Assembly (NCBI GenBank): GCA_048772705.1 | Contig: JBLWGC010000194.1 | Location: 124,001-188,000 of the forward strand | Source: Leidyana gryllorum EB-2025a | Lineage: Eukaryota > Apicomplexa | DNA: 64,000 nt | Reading direction: 5' to 3' | Part shown: positions 42,362 to 54,000 of the stretch, one piece after another | Numbering within the stretch: the stretch's first letter is position 1 | How the letters are laid out: the number at the start of each line of letters is the position of its first letter | The notes under the pieces: generated by a model | Seen by the model: only the letters and a program-made list of their open reading frames with translations | What the model was told of the DNA's origin: nothing | Database searches by the model: none | Program-made: the position numbers and the translations under genes

Positions 42362-43870
42362 TTAAAGCGTATCCACAAGCGGCCGACCTCGGGTTTCGTG
42401 CTTAAGGGTCAGGCAAACGCCCAGTGACAGACCGTAGAAAAGGGACCAGCTCAAAGGATAGAGCCAAATGTTGGGGAGTGCCACCAAATAAGATCCCAGG
42501 AAACTAGTGATGAAAGCGCAGCAAGCTGTGATGGTACTCAGTATTGCCAAAGCTGCGCCCCGGTGGCTTGTTGGGAAGATCTCAGTGCTATAGATGTATA
42601 GTGTATTCCACATTCCCCCTGCGAAAAAGAAGGTAGTCAGCACTATACTCCATATTTCCACGGTATTCCGGCCTCCCACCCATAGCAGCCCGCCAAGTGA
42701 CAGCTGACCAACACAACAGAACGCAGATGTGGTGCGCAGCGTTATGATGCGGCCTGCATAGGCCCACTCCATTAGACGGTACGAGACCAGTAATCCAGGA
42801 ATTTGGACGGCGAATACGGCAAGTGTAGCCCAGTTTCCGAGGAGATCGAGTCGTGCGAAGAATGCAGTGATGTATGTGACTGATCCCCAGTATCCGATCG
42901 CTGTCAGTGCCCACAAAGTTCCCAGCTTGATTATGTGCATCCGGTATTGTTCATGGCCAACTACTTCGCGAACCGCAACTCCAGTATGTCGGAGATGATC
43001 CAACATCTTTCCGAGTATGCTGGGAGGTGACAAGTCCGGCTGGCCACCACAAGGGGAGATCTCGCCGGAAACTTGAGAGGATGACGAGCTGCAAAGCTCA
43101 ACGTCGTGCGGCGAGGACCCCCCTAACCAATGGAACAATCCTTTTTCCCCGCCTGGGCACAACCGTATCAGACTGTTCCAGGCGGCTTTGGTGTTTCCCT
43201 GACTCAAGTGAAAACGAGGAGTCTCGATCCACGTCATTAGAAGAAATATGATAGCAAGTGTAGCTGGCAGCAGCCCGCAGAGCTGGAGTATGCGCCAAGA
43301 CGGTATGTCAAAGGGTAAAGACACAGAGGTGAGGATCTGGTTGGCGCCAGACAGATACATTATGGCCAATAATTGAGCTATTTGAAGCAGTGTTGGGGGC
43401 AAGGCACGCTTTGAGGCTGCCACCACCTCCAGAACGAAGATGGTGGACGTGGAGGGCAGAGCTGCAACTATCAGCACTGACAGAGCGCGAGCCGCCACAT
43501 AGAATTCAAATGTTGGCGCCAGAACACTCAGAGCGGTGGTGAAGAATTGAGCCATTAGGCAGAAGGCGATCAGGGGACGTCGTCCTATCACGTCCTGAGC
43601 TGGAATAATGAGTAGAGACCCTAACAAACGAGCTACGTAACCCGACGCGAAAACGATGTTATAGTACGTTCTCCTCCCTTCCAACTCCGGCCAAGCAGCC
43701 CACATGGACGCCGTACTCATCGTGGGTAAGAAGACTTGTTCCATGAAAGATGCGGCGGCACAGGCTGCCATCAGAACCAGGTAGACCTGCTGTCGGTGAG
43801 TGCCGATAGCTCGCAGTACATCCTCGATGGAAACAGGGGCACGGCGTACCTCAACAACAACGGTCTCCAT
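42362..43870 (-). CDS. MFS solute transporter, paralogue 2 of tandem trio
   Basis: Single exon, 502 residues, ATG at 43870. Same family and layout as its neighbours: IGTHRQQ before helix 1, QDVIGRRPL between helices 2 and 3, ETPRFHLSQG after helix 6, and STEIFPTSHRGAA before the final helices. The central loop is Ser/Pro/Cys-rich (about residues 245-285). The GRR loop and the two charged family motifs are intact, so it is probably functional. It begins 17 nt after the stop of paralogue 3 and ends 30 nt before the ATG of paralogue 1, leaving little space for its own promoter. Confidence 0.88.
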   Translation of the reverse strand: METVVVEVRRAPVSIEDVLRAIGTHRQQVYLVLMAACAAASFMEQVFLPTMSTASMWAAWPELEGRRTYYNIVFASGYVARLLGSLLIIPAQDVIGRRPLIAFCLMAQFFTTALSVLAPTFEFYVAARALSVLIVAALPSTSTIFVLEVVAASKRALPPTLLQIAQLLAIMYLSGANQILTSVSLPFDIPSWRILQLCGLLPATLAIIFLLMTWIETPRFHLSQGNTKAAWNSLIRLCPGGEKGLFHWLGGSSPHDVELCSSSSSQVSGEISPCGGQPDLSPPSILGKMLDHLRHTGVAVREVVGHEQYRMHIIKLGTLWALTAIGYWGSVTYITAFFARLDLLGNWATLAVFAVQIPGLLVSYRLMEWAYAGRIITLRTTSAFCCVGQLSLGGLLWVGGRNTVEIWSIVLTTFFFAGGMWNTLYIYSTEIFPTSHRGAALAILSTITACCAFITSFLGSYLVALPNIWLYPLSWSLFYGLSLGVCLTLKHETRGRPLVDTL

Positions 43871-43887
43871 TTTGAGACCTGACGTCC

Positions 43888-45421
43888 CTATTTTTCCGGC
43901 ACTTCCCCATTGAGCTGATGGTCATCCAAACCCTTCTTGGACGTGTCTTCAGGAGGGATCCAGGAGCAGAGTGCTGTTATGAACCTCAGCCCCCCCCAAA
44001 TCAGCGGAAAGATCCAGGGCTTGTCCTCGTTCAGTGAGGCCGAACCAACATATGTCGTCACAACAACCGAAAGTGATGTAACTGCACCAAAAACGCTCAT
44101 AGCGCTTCCGCGGTGCATTGTCGGATAGGACTCGGCGCTGAACGCGTAGATCGCGCCCCAAATAGGCCCTCCGAAGAAGTAGCCCAACAGACTGATCGCG
44201 GTCAACCATCCTGGAGATCGCAACCAGCTATCCTCTGACGCCATTAAACTGAATGCCAATGTCAGTAGCGCTACGCCAGCACCAACTGCTGCATATCGAA
44301 TGGCCGGGAGTCGGCCGTGACGTTGCATGAACCAGTAGATCAAAACTTGTCCTGCGGGCACAGAGAAGAGTAGTCAAAGTGTTCGATGCAACGAGACACG
44401 CACGCAGCATATGCGTTACAGCAAACTCACCTGGCAGTTGAATGGCAAAACTTCCCGCAGTGGTCCAAGCGCGGTGGACCCCAATATAAGTGTAAAACAG
44501 AGTTAGATATGAAGACATTCCCCAGTGCGCAAAAGATTGAAGCGCTGTCAGAAGAATGACGCCAAGTGTGTTACGCCTATACGACTTGGAGATAACAAAT
44601 TTGCCCATATGGATAAAGTTATCCAACACCAAAGTGCACCAGCTTTTGTGTTTGCGATCACTAGGCACAAATCCTTCAAAAGTGTCGGGTATGGAGGAGA
44701 TGTCAAGCCTCTCCAGCAGCCCTTGTTCTCCTTTCGGACAGAGCTTGCACAGAATGCGCCAGGCTCCAGTAGGGTTTCCTTGGTTTGTCGCAACGAAGCG
44801 TGGGGTCTCGAGCCAGAGCCAGAGCATTCCCGCAATGGCAAAGAGGGTCGGGACTTGGACAACGCCGGCTGCCCAGCGCCAAGCATTTTCCAAACCCTTG
44901 GAGGACTCTAAGCCTTCGATCAAGAAGGTGGCATAGATTATGTAGAGAACGGCCACTGTCTGACACAGCATCGCCGGTAGCGCGCGTCGTCGGGTGAAGA
45001 CCATCTCCAAGGAGTATATGGTGGCAGCCGATGGGAGGACCGAGGTGAGGCCGAGGACAGCGCAGCGGAGGACGACGTAGACCGGATAATTCGGCGCGAA
45101 GGCGGAAGCCACGCCCATGACAGTCGATAGACACAAGCAGGAGACAATGAAAGGCCTTCTGCCGATAATGTCGATCCACGGTAAGAGGAATAAAGATCCT
45201 GCCAGGCGTGCAAAGGCACCAAGGGCAAAGACCAAGTTGTAGGTATATCGATCATCTGCCAACCAGTCCCAGTCTTCCAGCATAGATGTGGTACTCAGAG
45301 TCGCTAGCATTGATTGCATGCTGAAATGGGCATAGGTCAGCGCGCTGACTATCATAATGACTGCTTGATACTTGTGGGTGCCTATCGCGGCCAAGACTCC
45401 CTCCATTGAGAAGCTTGTCAT
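43888..45421 (-). CDS. MFS solute transporter, paralogue 3 of tandem trio
   Basis: Two exons leftwards, 45421-44431 and 44351-43888, intron 79 nt; 484 residues. Signatures: IGTHKYQ before helix 1, IDIIGRRPF between helices 2 and 3, LETPRFVATNQG after helix 6, and SAESYPTMHRGSA before the last helices. The intron falls in the second half (IQLPG/QVLIY), a site where the other two paralogues have none. The ATG at 45421 was chosen because it gives the shared N-terminus; the frame is open upstream but that overlaps the coding end of the next gene. Only 2 nt separate the upstream stop codon (45424-45426) from this ATG. Confidence 0.87.
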
Positions 45422-45423
45422 GA

Positions 45424-46767
45424 CTAAAAATTGGTCCTCTTTTTGTGGCGGGGACGCCCGTATTCCCACCGAGTGCTCACTGTAGACCCCTCTGATGACG
45501 AATTATCCGATACGATTCCAGCCAGTAGAGATTTGCGTCGGTTCATATCTCTTCGCCGAGCCGTGCGGGCCGCCGCCATCTCGTGCTGAGGCTTTTGATC
45601 TGTCGGTGGTGGAAGAGGTGGTGGTCTACGGGCAGATTGGCGAGCTGTACGCCGCGCAGTTCTAAATCCTGTCTCTTGCTGTCGTTTGCTCCGTCTCCGA
45701 TGCAGCGACGGCGGCGGTGGCGGACAGGGTGTGAAGTGAGCTCCCTCCATCGGCAACCGTCGAACTCGGGAAGTTTTTGGTTGATACTGCATGTTGACAG
45801 ACGATTTCAGAATAGATCCACCGCCCATAGGACTTCCTGACTCAACGGGCTTTTGCGGCTTCTTCTTGGTGATTGGCGGTACCGGTCTGGCGTCCGGGAC
45901 GCCAGGCAGCGACGATCTCCTCTTCCGTATGACCGGCGACTCTTTTCCACCCGACGAGCCCGCCTCCGCTGGCATCTGGACAATGGAAAGACGACGCGCG
46001 AACGGTCCCGCCGAGGCTTTACTCGCCTCAGCTTGTCCCCCACTCTGTCTTTCACTCGGTGGTTCGGCGAAGCGTCCACGGGTCATCGCAGGGGTCATTG
46101 TAGTTGTTCGAGAGGGGACGGGGAGATCAAGCGGCTTTGCACCTCCGCCTTGCTGCCGCGTGCTGGGAGTCGCTGACCGCCGCAGGATCGCCGGCGGGGG
46201 AGTGGCATCACGAATTCTTCGAACGGGTGTTAGGGCTCGAGGCTTTGGTGGGAGTGCCGGTGGCGCTTTGTGAGCTTTGTGCATGATGAAAGTCGAATCG
46301 TCCACAAAACGAGGCGTCTGCTCATCTTCAAATAGCCGAAATGTGGGTGTGTACGCCGTTGTGTGACGGGTTGGTGTTGGTGAGAGTAGGGGGGTGGTGA
46401 GGAGCATTGCAGCTGCTGGTTGTGGCGTGAGATGGAATTTTGCGTCTTGCGAGAGCTGGTCGGGGTGGCTAAGGGCTGCTGTATCAGCGGACACAATGCT
46501 CGAGTTGTCCAGCGAACGCGAGATGACCTCAATCTCCCAGGGATCAATTAGGGCGCTTGGATGCGAGCAAATGTCTTTGCAGTCTTCGAACGCCTGTGTT
46601 GCCTTTGGGCAGTGTCGCCGACAACACGAGGGTGTGGCCTCCCATTCATGTTCGACCGCCAATCGGCGTAGCGGAATCCTCGGGGCTCCGTGGATGGCTT
46701 CCTGCCTGATGAGAGGCAGCAGATCACTGGAGAGCCGGAAGTCCTGGCGCCCACGGACCTTGAACAT
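45424..46767 (-). CDS. hypothetical Pro/Arg/Ser-rich protein, 447 aa
   Basis: Single exon from the ATG at 46767. No family recognised. The N-terminal ~75 residues include six cysteines and two histidines in a CCRRHC / DCKDIC arrangement that could hold a metal or disulfides. The rest is disordered: many SP/TP sites (LLSPTPTR, ALTPVRRI, ATPPPAIL), poly-Pro runs (CPPPPPS) and Arg clusters (RTARRTARQSARR, KKRTNF end). Such composition suits a phosphorylated, nucleic-acid- or cytoskeleton-binding protein, but this is only compositional. It leads the head-to-tail cluster of five minus-strand genes, and its divergent neighbour GPN2 starts 37 nt away. Confidence 0.55.
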   Translation of the reverse strand: MFKVRGRQDFRLSSDLLPLIRQEAIHGAPRIPLRRLAVEHEWEATPSCCRRHCPKATQAFEDCKDICSHPSALIDPWEIEVISRSLDNSSIVSADTAALSHPDQLSQDAKFHLTPQPAAAMLLTTPLLSPTPTRHTTAYTPTFRLFEDEQTPRFVDDSTFIMHKAHKAPPALPPKPRALTPVRRIRDATPPPAILRRSATPSTRQQGGGAKPLDLPVPSRTTTMTPAMTRGRFAEPPSERQSGGQAEASKASAGPFARRLSIVQMPAEAGSSGGKESPVIRKRRSSLPGVPDARPVPPITKKKPQKPVESGSPMGGGSILKSSVNMQYQPKTSRVRRLPMEGAHFTPCPPPPPSLHRRRSKRQQETGFRTARRTARQSARRPPPLPPPTDQKPQHEMAAARTARRRDMNRRKSLLAGIVSDNSSSEGSTVSTRWEYGRPRHKKRTNF

Positions 46768-46804
46768 ACCCGCACCATCTCAGTGAAAGGTGCAAAAATT
46801 TCTA
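46768..46804. promoter_or_regulatory. 37-nt divergent intergenic region
   Basis: Predicted ATGs of the Pro/Arg-rich gene (46767, minus) and GPN2 (46805, plus) are only 37 nt apart. The gap contains TGCAAAAATT (46791-46800), similar to A-run elements before other starts in the window. It must hold, or lie next to, a bidirectional promoter unless transcription begins inside one of the coding regions. Confidence 0.35.
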
Positions 46805-48001
46805 ATGCCTGTTGACTATGGTCAATTGGTGGTGGGCCCCCCTGGCAGCGGGAAGAGTACTTACTGTCAGGGCATGCACCAACTCCTGTCTGCTCTGAAA
46901 CGCCCGCATTTACTCATAAATCTCGATTTCGCGAACGAGTTCCACCAATCAACGAACAACGAACTCCCACAATTCGATCCTCCAGATGTTGACATTCGAG
47001 ACCTAATAACTGTTGAACAAGTTATGAGAGAACATAATTTGGGGCCCAACGGCTCCCTGATATATTGTAACAAGTTCTTGCGTCAGCACGTCCAATGGCT
47101 CAAAGACAAAATCAAAGAAGCTAAAAGGGCACGAGGCTATAAGCACTCTTACCTTCTCTTTGATATGCCGGGACAGGTCGAATTGTACACTCACGACGAG
47201 TCCATTCACCATATCATCAAGGAACTTAGCGATAGAGACAAAGCAATCCGGGTAAGGAAGAGTACTTACTCACTCACACATAGCAAATACTTCTCTCAGC
47301 TGGCCGCTGTGCATCTCATCGATGCCAACTTATGCACTCAGCCTCATCAATATTTCTCAAGTCTTTTAGTCTCTCTCTCAGCTCAGATAGGCCTGGAACT
47401 GCCTTTTGTTAATTGCTTCACAAAGATCGATCTGCTGGAGCAGGACGGTGATCATCTCAGTGAGTCTCACACGACCGCTACCTTCTCTCTCAAATTTGGC
47501 CCTTCAGAATTCCCCTTAGAGTACTATGCGAGAGCCGAGGATCTCCAATACATGGTGCCTCACGCGCACCCACCACTTGAAAAAGGCAAGCAGACCAAGG
47601 AACATCTCTTTGCACAATTCCACTCGGAGATTTGCGACATAGTTGAGAGTTACAAGTGAGATACAAACACTCCTTCCTCCACACATTAATTGCCGCCCCA
47701 CTGCAGCTTGGTATCCTTCATTCCGCTCAATATACAAGACAAACAGAGCACCATGGCGGTCCTGGCTCAAGTCGATCAAGCAAACGGATTTGCAATGTCA
47801 GCGTACCTGCCACCACATTTACGGTTGCCTGGTGAATCGGATAACGCTGAACTACGCCTCCCAGTGAAGAACTATCTCAAAGCATTCGGTTCGGAGTGGT
47901 TCGATGGAATTGAATTTGACCGAGACGGGACACCCACACTCGACGACATAAATGAAGCACACGCACAACAACAGCAAGACGAGCAGCAACAGTCAACCTG
48001 A
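46805..48001 (+). CDS. GPN2: GPN-loop GTPase 2
   Basis: GTPase that assists RNA polymerase assembly and nuclear import. Exons: 46805-47251, 47300-47459, 47508-47655 and 47707-48001 (introns 48, 48 and 51 nt); 349 residues. Motifs: P-loop GPPGSGKSTYC (near the N-terminus), the diagnostic GPN loop (LGPNGSLIYC), switch region DMPGQVELYTHDES, and the guanine-specificity FTKIDLL. After the last intron comes VSFIPLNIQDKQS and VDQANGF, the conserved GPN2 C-terminal block, which proves the fourth exon. The first two introns are multiples of three. The stop at 48001 overlaps the convergent coding end of the LRR gene (47993) by 9 nt. Confidence 0.95.
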
Positions 48002-51000
48002 AGGAGACGACGACGACGACCCTCCCTCGGAGTTGTCAGACACCACATCGGACCTCACAACATCAGCTTGCGGAATGGCGTCTCCCGCCGGAGACGCCTT
48101 TCCCTTTAAGGCCGGCTTCCCTTTTGAGAGAACTTTTCCTTTGGAGCTGCTCTTGAGAGGCCCCACTTTCGGCGGACCCGCACCCCCCTTCACACCAGCC
48201 TTCATTTTGAAGCCTTTTGGGGCCATCGGTTCACTGTTCAGCGCGTTTGAGGGCGACTTGGGCTGCTTCATCAGTGGACTTTTTCCTTTGCCGCCTTTAG
48301 ATGGCGTGTCCGTTGTACCTCCGAACTTTCCTTTGCCTTTCATCGGTGACGACTTCATCTTCGCACCTCCATTCTCAGCAATCTCAACATCGCCGATGAC
48401 GCCTGGTGGTTCCTTCGATACCTTTCGCAACGTTGGGCTCATCTTGATGGGTTTCTTCATACTGTCCTTCGGCATTTTGGCTTTGCCCTTCTTCGGGGTG
48501 GTGGCTTTCGGATCACCTACGATACCGATGAGACGTCTCCTCTCCGGAGACATCGGCTTACCTCCGTCATTTGCGACTTTACCCTTCAGCTGTGGGGTGC
48601 CCGGCTTCTTTGCGTCCCCGAGCTTTGCTTTCCGAGCCTCTGCTAATGTAAGAGGCCTATCACCACTGACCCCTTTGGGAGGGAAACCCTTCTTTTCACC
48701 GACTCCTTTAGATTTTGGAACCGGGCCTTTTGCAGCGGACCCTTTGGCGCTGCCTTTGGCAAACGGTCCTTTCACAGGCTGTATGGCACCTTCGTGGTCG
48801 CTCTCCCCTTCATTGGCTCGGGCTCGGAGTCGCTGCGCTTCCTTGATAAGACTTTCGATCGAGCCTTCCACCGAGCGGCCCAACAACTCAACCTGTCGAT
48901 CATCGCTGTCATCCGATGATGCCTTGGCTTTGAGGGCTTTGGGGGATTTGATGTCAGGCCGAGCCGATTTGGACTCGGAGGCTTCTGCGTCCGACTGGGT
49001 CAATTTAGCTTTATGGACGACTGGACGACCGGCTAATTCCGCGAGCGCACGTTCCAAAGATGTCTCGTGATGGACGGTTGGCTTCTTTGTGCCGTTAGAA
49101 GCGGCTTCCGTGTTGCCGCCTCTGACAACATGAGCGCCTTCGAGGAGGATGGCTTGTTCGTCCACTGTTCGAGAATAGGAAGACACTTGCAGGTGAGGGT
49201 TGGGAGGTTTCAGAAGGCTTCGAGGTATCATTGTGCTGCCAAACTCCGGTACATCGCTCAGCTCGACAAAGTCCGGCATCTCGCCTCCGAAATCGCGCAG
49301 TAATCGAGTAGCCGCGTCGGTGGGATGGACATTGCGGGCGTGATTCTGAGCTATCTTCAACGATCGAAGTTTGACACAATTTGCCTCCAATGCTTTGGCC
49401 AAATCCACCAAACACTGAGTGAGATTGAAGCTGACATTACGCATCGGCAGAATGAACACTCACCTTGTTGGGAATCGTATTGTTTCTTAGATCCAACTTG
49501 AGGATCCGCTGCGCTTTCTCCTTTTGAAGGGACACAAAGGGTGGAGGAGGGATCTCTTGTGGATGGTTGAGCACAGAGGTTTCCGGCCGCTCCTGAGGTT
49601 TGTATTTCCGCGCTGTAACCGGCGGCTCTTCAATTGAAGATGACGAAGGCGATCGAGATCTCGGAGTCGAAGACCGATCTGACTCTGTCTCCGTCTCGTT
49701 CAAACTGTCGTGAGAAATGTCCGAGTCGTCAGAGAGGCTCGTCTGCCTTCCCATTTGACCACTCATTCTTGCAGGCAATTGCGGAATCTGTTGGGTGTGG
49801 GCTATCATTGGAGGTGTAGCCGGAGCAGAGGGAGGAGCTGCGGGCGTTGACTTTTGGGAGGAGGTTCCTGATGAGCTCGCGGGCGATTTCGCCCTAATCT
49901 CAATCTCTTTGGGTTCATTGGCTTTGGTCGGCCGCACCAAAGGTTTGCCGGTGATCTTCGACCCCAAAGGTTTCGAGAGTGTCGGACCTTTGCTGCTCAA
50001 ACTCGGCTTCAACGGAGCTTTCATCAACTTTTTGACCGGACTCTTCACGGACGCCCCTTTCGCGGGCGTTCCACCATCCCCCAGTGCCTTTTTGATGGGC
50101 ATCTTACCGCCCTTCGTTGGTGCTTTGGTCATAAGGGCTTTCGTTGACTTGGGGTCAGACGCCTTCCCGCCATCTCCGGTCAGTCCCTTACCCAATTTAC
50201 CTTTGCCAATAGGCCCTTTCCCTTTGCCGTTGAATTTGCCCATCTTAGTGTCGGGGTAGAGGTTACTGGGAGAGTCTTTCCCGGGTACTGGCATCTTCCC
50301 CCCATTCATCTTGGGCACTCCACCTGCCTTCTTGGCACCCACTCCTTTGCCGGGCGCCTTTTTGAGCCCCAACTTTTCGCCTCCCTTCACCCCTTTTGCT
50401 CCAGCAGGGTCTCCTCCTCCGCCCTTGGGTCCCTTGGGGGGTGCTCCTCCTTTCGCACTTGGCTTTCCCTTGGCTGGGCTTTGACCGGGAGTCTTTCCCT
50501 TCGCTGATTTGCCCGGTGCGGATCCTACGTCTCCCTTTTTGACGGGGCCTTTGGCTGGACCTTTTGTCGGCCCAGTCTTCGGAGTACTCGCCTCCTCCTT
50601 CTTGACGACTGGGGTCTTGCCTTTAACACCGCCCTTGCCGCCCTTCGAGACGGCTTTGCCCTTCCCGAATTTCTTGGGCACGTTCTCCGCGTCAGAATCA
50701 ATTGCATCGGGGGGTTCAGCGGCGAAGAGTTGGGAGTTGTCGACCAGTTTGATCGTGCGTTTCCGCTGTGTTCGTCTCTCGCCAGGGAAGGCGATCTGCA
50801 TAGGCCGATGTTCATCAGGGATACCCAGGCTGGACTCTCGAGAGAGTTTTCGGAAACTGGCGGTGGATCCTTCACGCCGGAGCGTGTCCAGAGTCTCTCG
50901 TGTTTCGACGGCTTTCTTGACAGGCGGTTGGGCAATCGATTGCCGATTCTGGGTCCGGTCGCCATGTTCATACTTCAGTGCGTCCACGAGAGCGATTGCG

Positions 51001-54000
51001 AATCCGTCACTGAGACCGTTGTTGCGGACACTGAGGTCAGAGAGGGTCGAAATAGTACTGCGAGCGGCCCACCTTATTGTTTCTGTGCGGCAGAAAGCCA
51101 TGAGATCCACAATGGCCAAGGCGAGCGGTGTGTTGTCCAGGAACCAGTTTGAATCCAAGATGCAATGTCGAGGATTCAAAGATCTCAGAACGAATCGGAG
51201 AGCTCGGCTTTGATCGGTGGTATGGGCGGCCAATCTGTTAACTGAGAGGTCAATGGTTTGCACTTTGATGGGGAAACGTAGGAGAATTTGACAAATGTCC
51301 ATCAGGTGGAACTCGTCAATACCACAGTTCACCAGATAGAGAGCATCGATACTCGGCATACCACCGGCCATGCGATAGAGACGTCTGACCAGAGCTTCAA
51401 ACTCGTCGCTGTTGAAAACACACTGAGATAAGTCAATGGTTTTGGTGTGATCTTCATCTGCCCAATACTGGATCTCTTCTGTCATCGGTGTGCCCACTCT
51501 GCCCAGATTCTCCAACATGACTGCTGGGGCCCGGAACGCAGGCATAACTCCATCCGGGAGCGCAGACGAACGGATTCGCAAAAGTCTCCTTTCTATACGC
51601 CTGGCGACACAATCGTGCAGCATTCTGAAGCTCGAGGGCACACGGCGGTCCAGAGCATTCTCTTCTGCGCTCCAAGTTCGTGTGCTCAGATAGGACTCGA
51701 GTCGATTCGCTCGCAGACGATATCGACTACGTCTCCGCGCTTTGCGGTCTGCGTCGGTCTTATCCAACCATCGTTGCTCGATGACACTTCGGTTCGTTTC
51801 GATCTCGTTGGGCGTCACAGTGATAGGCGTCAGTCGGGTGCGCAAGTAGAGCCCTTCGGCTTTGATGAAAGCAGCTTGCTCGGGTATCGCCAGTCTCAGA
51901 ACTGCAGTGGTCGGCTCGCAACGTATTGGGGCAATGGAACACTCACCGTGTGGCTCGACGGCGCCACCACAATCCTCGCCGATGGTGTGGATCTCCCACG
52001 GAAAGCCCACCGCGCTGATACATTGCAGTCTCGGGCAGGTGCTGGCGAGAATTTTGACCAATTGCACAAAGACTCGGCGGTCAAACGTATTGTAATCCAA
52101 CCGCAGTCGACAAAGACTCCACGCGCGTGACAACGAGCCGGAGCTCTCATTGATCGGTCCGGTCAGAAATAGGCGTCGACCGCTCTGCCAAACATTCAAA
52201 TTCTGGTCGACACTTCCTGCCGTGGCAGCGTCGGGTGCAACTGGTACACGAGTCTGCAGTAATCGTACAGTCCGCGTGAGCGTGTCTGTGTCAATGGCGC
52301 ATCCGGTGAGGTCGATGTCTTCCAGGGCTGAATCTGCGAAAAGATCCACCAGAAAGCGCGCCACCTGGCCGGGGGGAGCTTTGCTCCCCATCAGTGTGTG
52401 ACTCAGATCCACTTCACGAATCCTTAACCCCCGAAGTACTTGCGATAAGGCTCGCAATCGATTGTCCACAGTCGTATCTGAGACGGCCATACCGCAAACA
52501 GACTTAAGAGAACGAGTTGATCGGAGTTACTCACCGCCCCGAGTCAGATAGTGTAGATCGGCAGACTCGAGAGAGGTCTGAGACATGAAATCCGAATGGC
52601 TCAGCGACAAAGCCCGGAGACGGCTGGCAGAAGTATTTTCGAGCCGAGGAAGAACGGGGAAGAGATCCAGGCAAAGGAACATGTCGCCGGAGCAGCTGTT
52701 GAATGTGCTGTCTCTCTGGTCACCAGACAATGTCACTTACAATCGAAATTCCGCTTTCCGACAATGGAGACTCTGGACAGCGACAGCGAGCAACAGAGAA
52801 GCGAACTTGGCAGCGAAATTGATTTCATGAATACTGAGCGTCTTTGATCTTCTGCAGGCGTTGAACACATCGATCGCGTCTCGCAGTGGATTCGCCCGGG
52901 TGGCAGCAATCAGTTCCTCTTTGCGAACATTCCCGGATTGGGCCCCAGTCGTCTCTGGTGGTTCGGCTGCGGGTATGAAGGCCAATAGTGATGTGTCTCC
53001 TTCGTTTCCCAACTCTTTCGCCAAATCAGTTCGGGATTTGAGGATTTCCGGGAACTTGGCAACGAGCAATGGGAAGAAGGTGAGTGTGAGGGTGGGACAG
53101 TCGGTGAGGTTAATGAACCTGAGGAACGGCAAGTACTCTCGTACGACGTAGCACAGCTTGGTGACGTCCTGATTGTTCACAGAGTTCCCACTCAGATTTA
53201 AACTCAACCCGGGCTCGAAGTAACTCTTTGTCCACACCAACTGCATATCGGAACTCTTCTCCTGCAGAAAGGAACAGAAGCCTTCGATGAAGAGAGTGCT
53301 CAGACGATTGTGGCTGAGTCTGAGGAGCGGCGGAGAGAGAGAACGGTGTCAGTTGGGTAAGCGAGTGAGTATTCGAAAACTCACTCCAGTCTTTCTAGAG
53401 GTCGACTCATCACCAGTTCCGCGAATCCCCTGCCAATCTGGGCGTGGTCACCCAGGGAGCAATGGTTCAGCATCACGATTCGGGCCCCTGTCGCATCAAT
53501 CACTCGGACGAGATGGATCATTTGCTCTGGCGAGTTGGCCAAATCCAAGACGTTATAGGAGAAATCCCAGATCTGCAGGTTGGAGGAGATTCGCGTGGGG
53601 AGTTCGATGAAATCCTTGAACCATTTCGATGTCACTTGGGCCCGATTCACCGAAACGCACATCACTTTGTCACCTTCCGGTTCAATGTCGCTGACCACGG
53701 CGCAAAGCTCGTCCACCGGAGTCTCCACCCCCGAGAAGTCGAGCTCGTAGGAATACCGATCCAAGATGCTCGCGATCAAGTCTGGATTGGGCAGACGATT
53801 CGAGTCTTTGGTGCGACGCAAATGGCGGGCCGCCACCCAACTGCATAGACCTAAATTCAACCACAAAGCGTCAAAACTCACACGCGACACAAATCGTGGT
53901 ACCACCCCCATGCTGTATCATCATCAACAGCCACAAAGGTGATCGTGTTGGGCAGGGCCACGGGCAATTTGAATCGCCCCAGACACTCAATGCCTTTGAC

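Noticed and set aside
44228-45469. Longer N-terminus for MFS paralogue 3 starting at 45469
   Set aside because: It begins with GTG, overlaps the coding end of the upstream gene, and the paralogues share a start near the ATG at 45421.
47952-50260. Plus-strand Pro/Phe-rich open frames opposite the LRR gene
   Set aside because: They are reverse complements of Lys/Gly codon runs; the minus-strand frame continues through LRR exons with matching phases.
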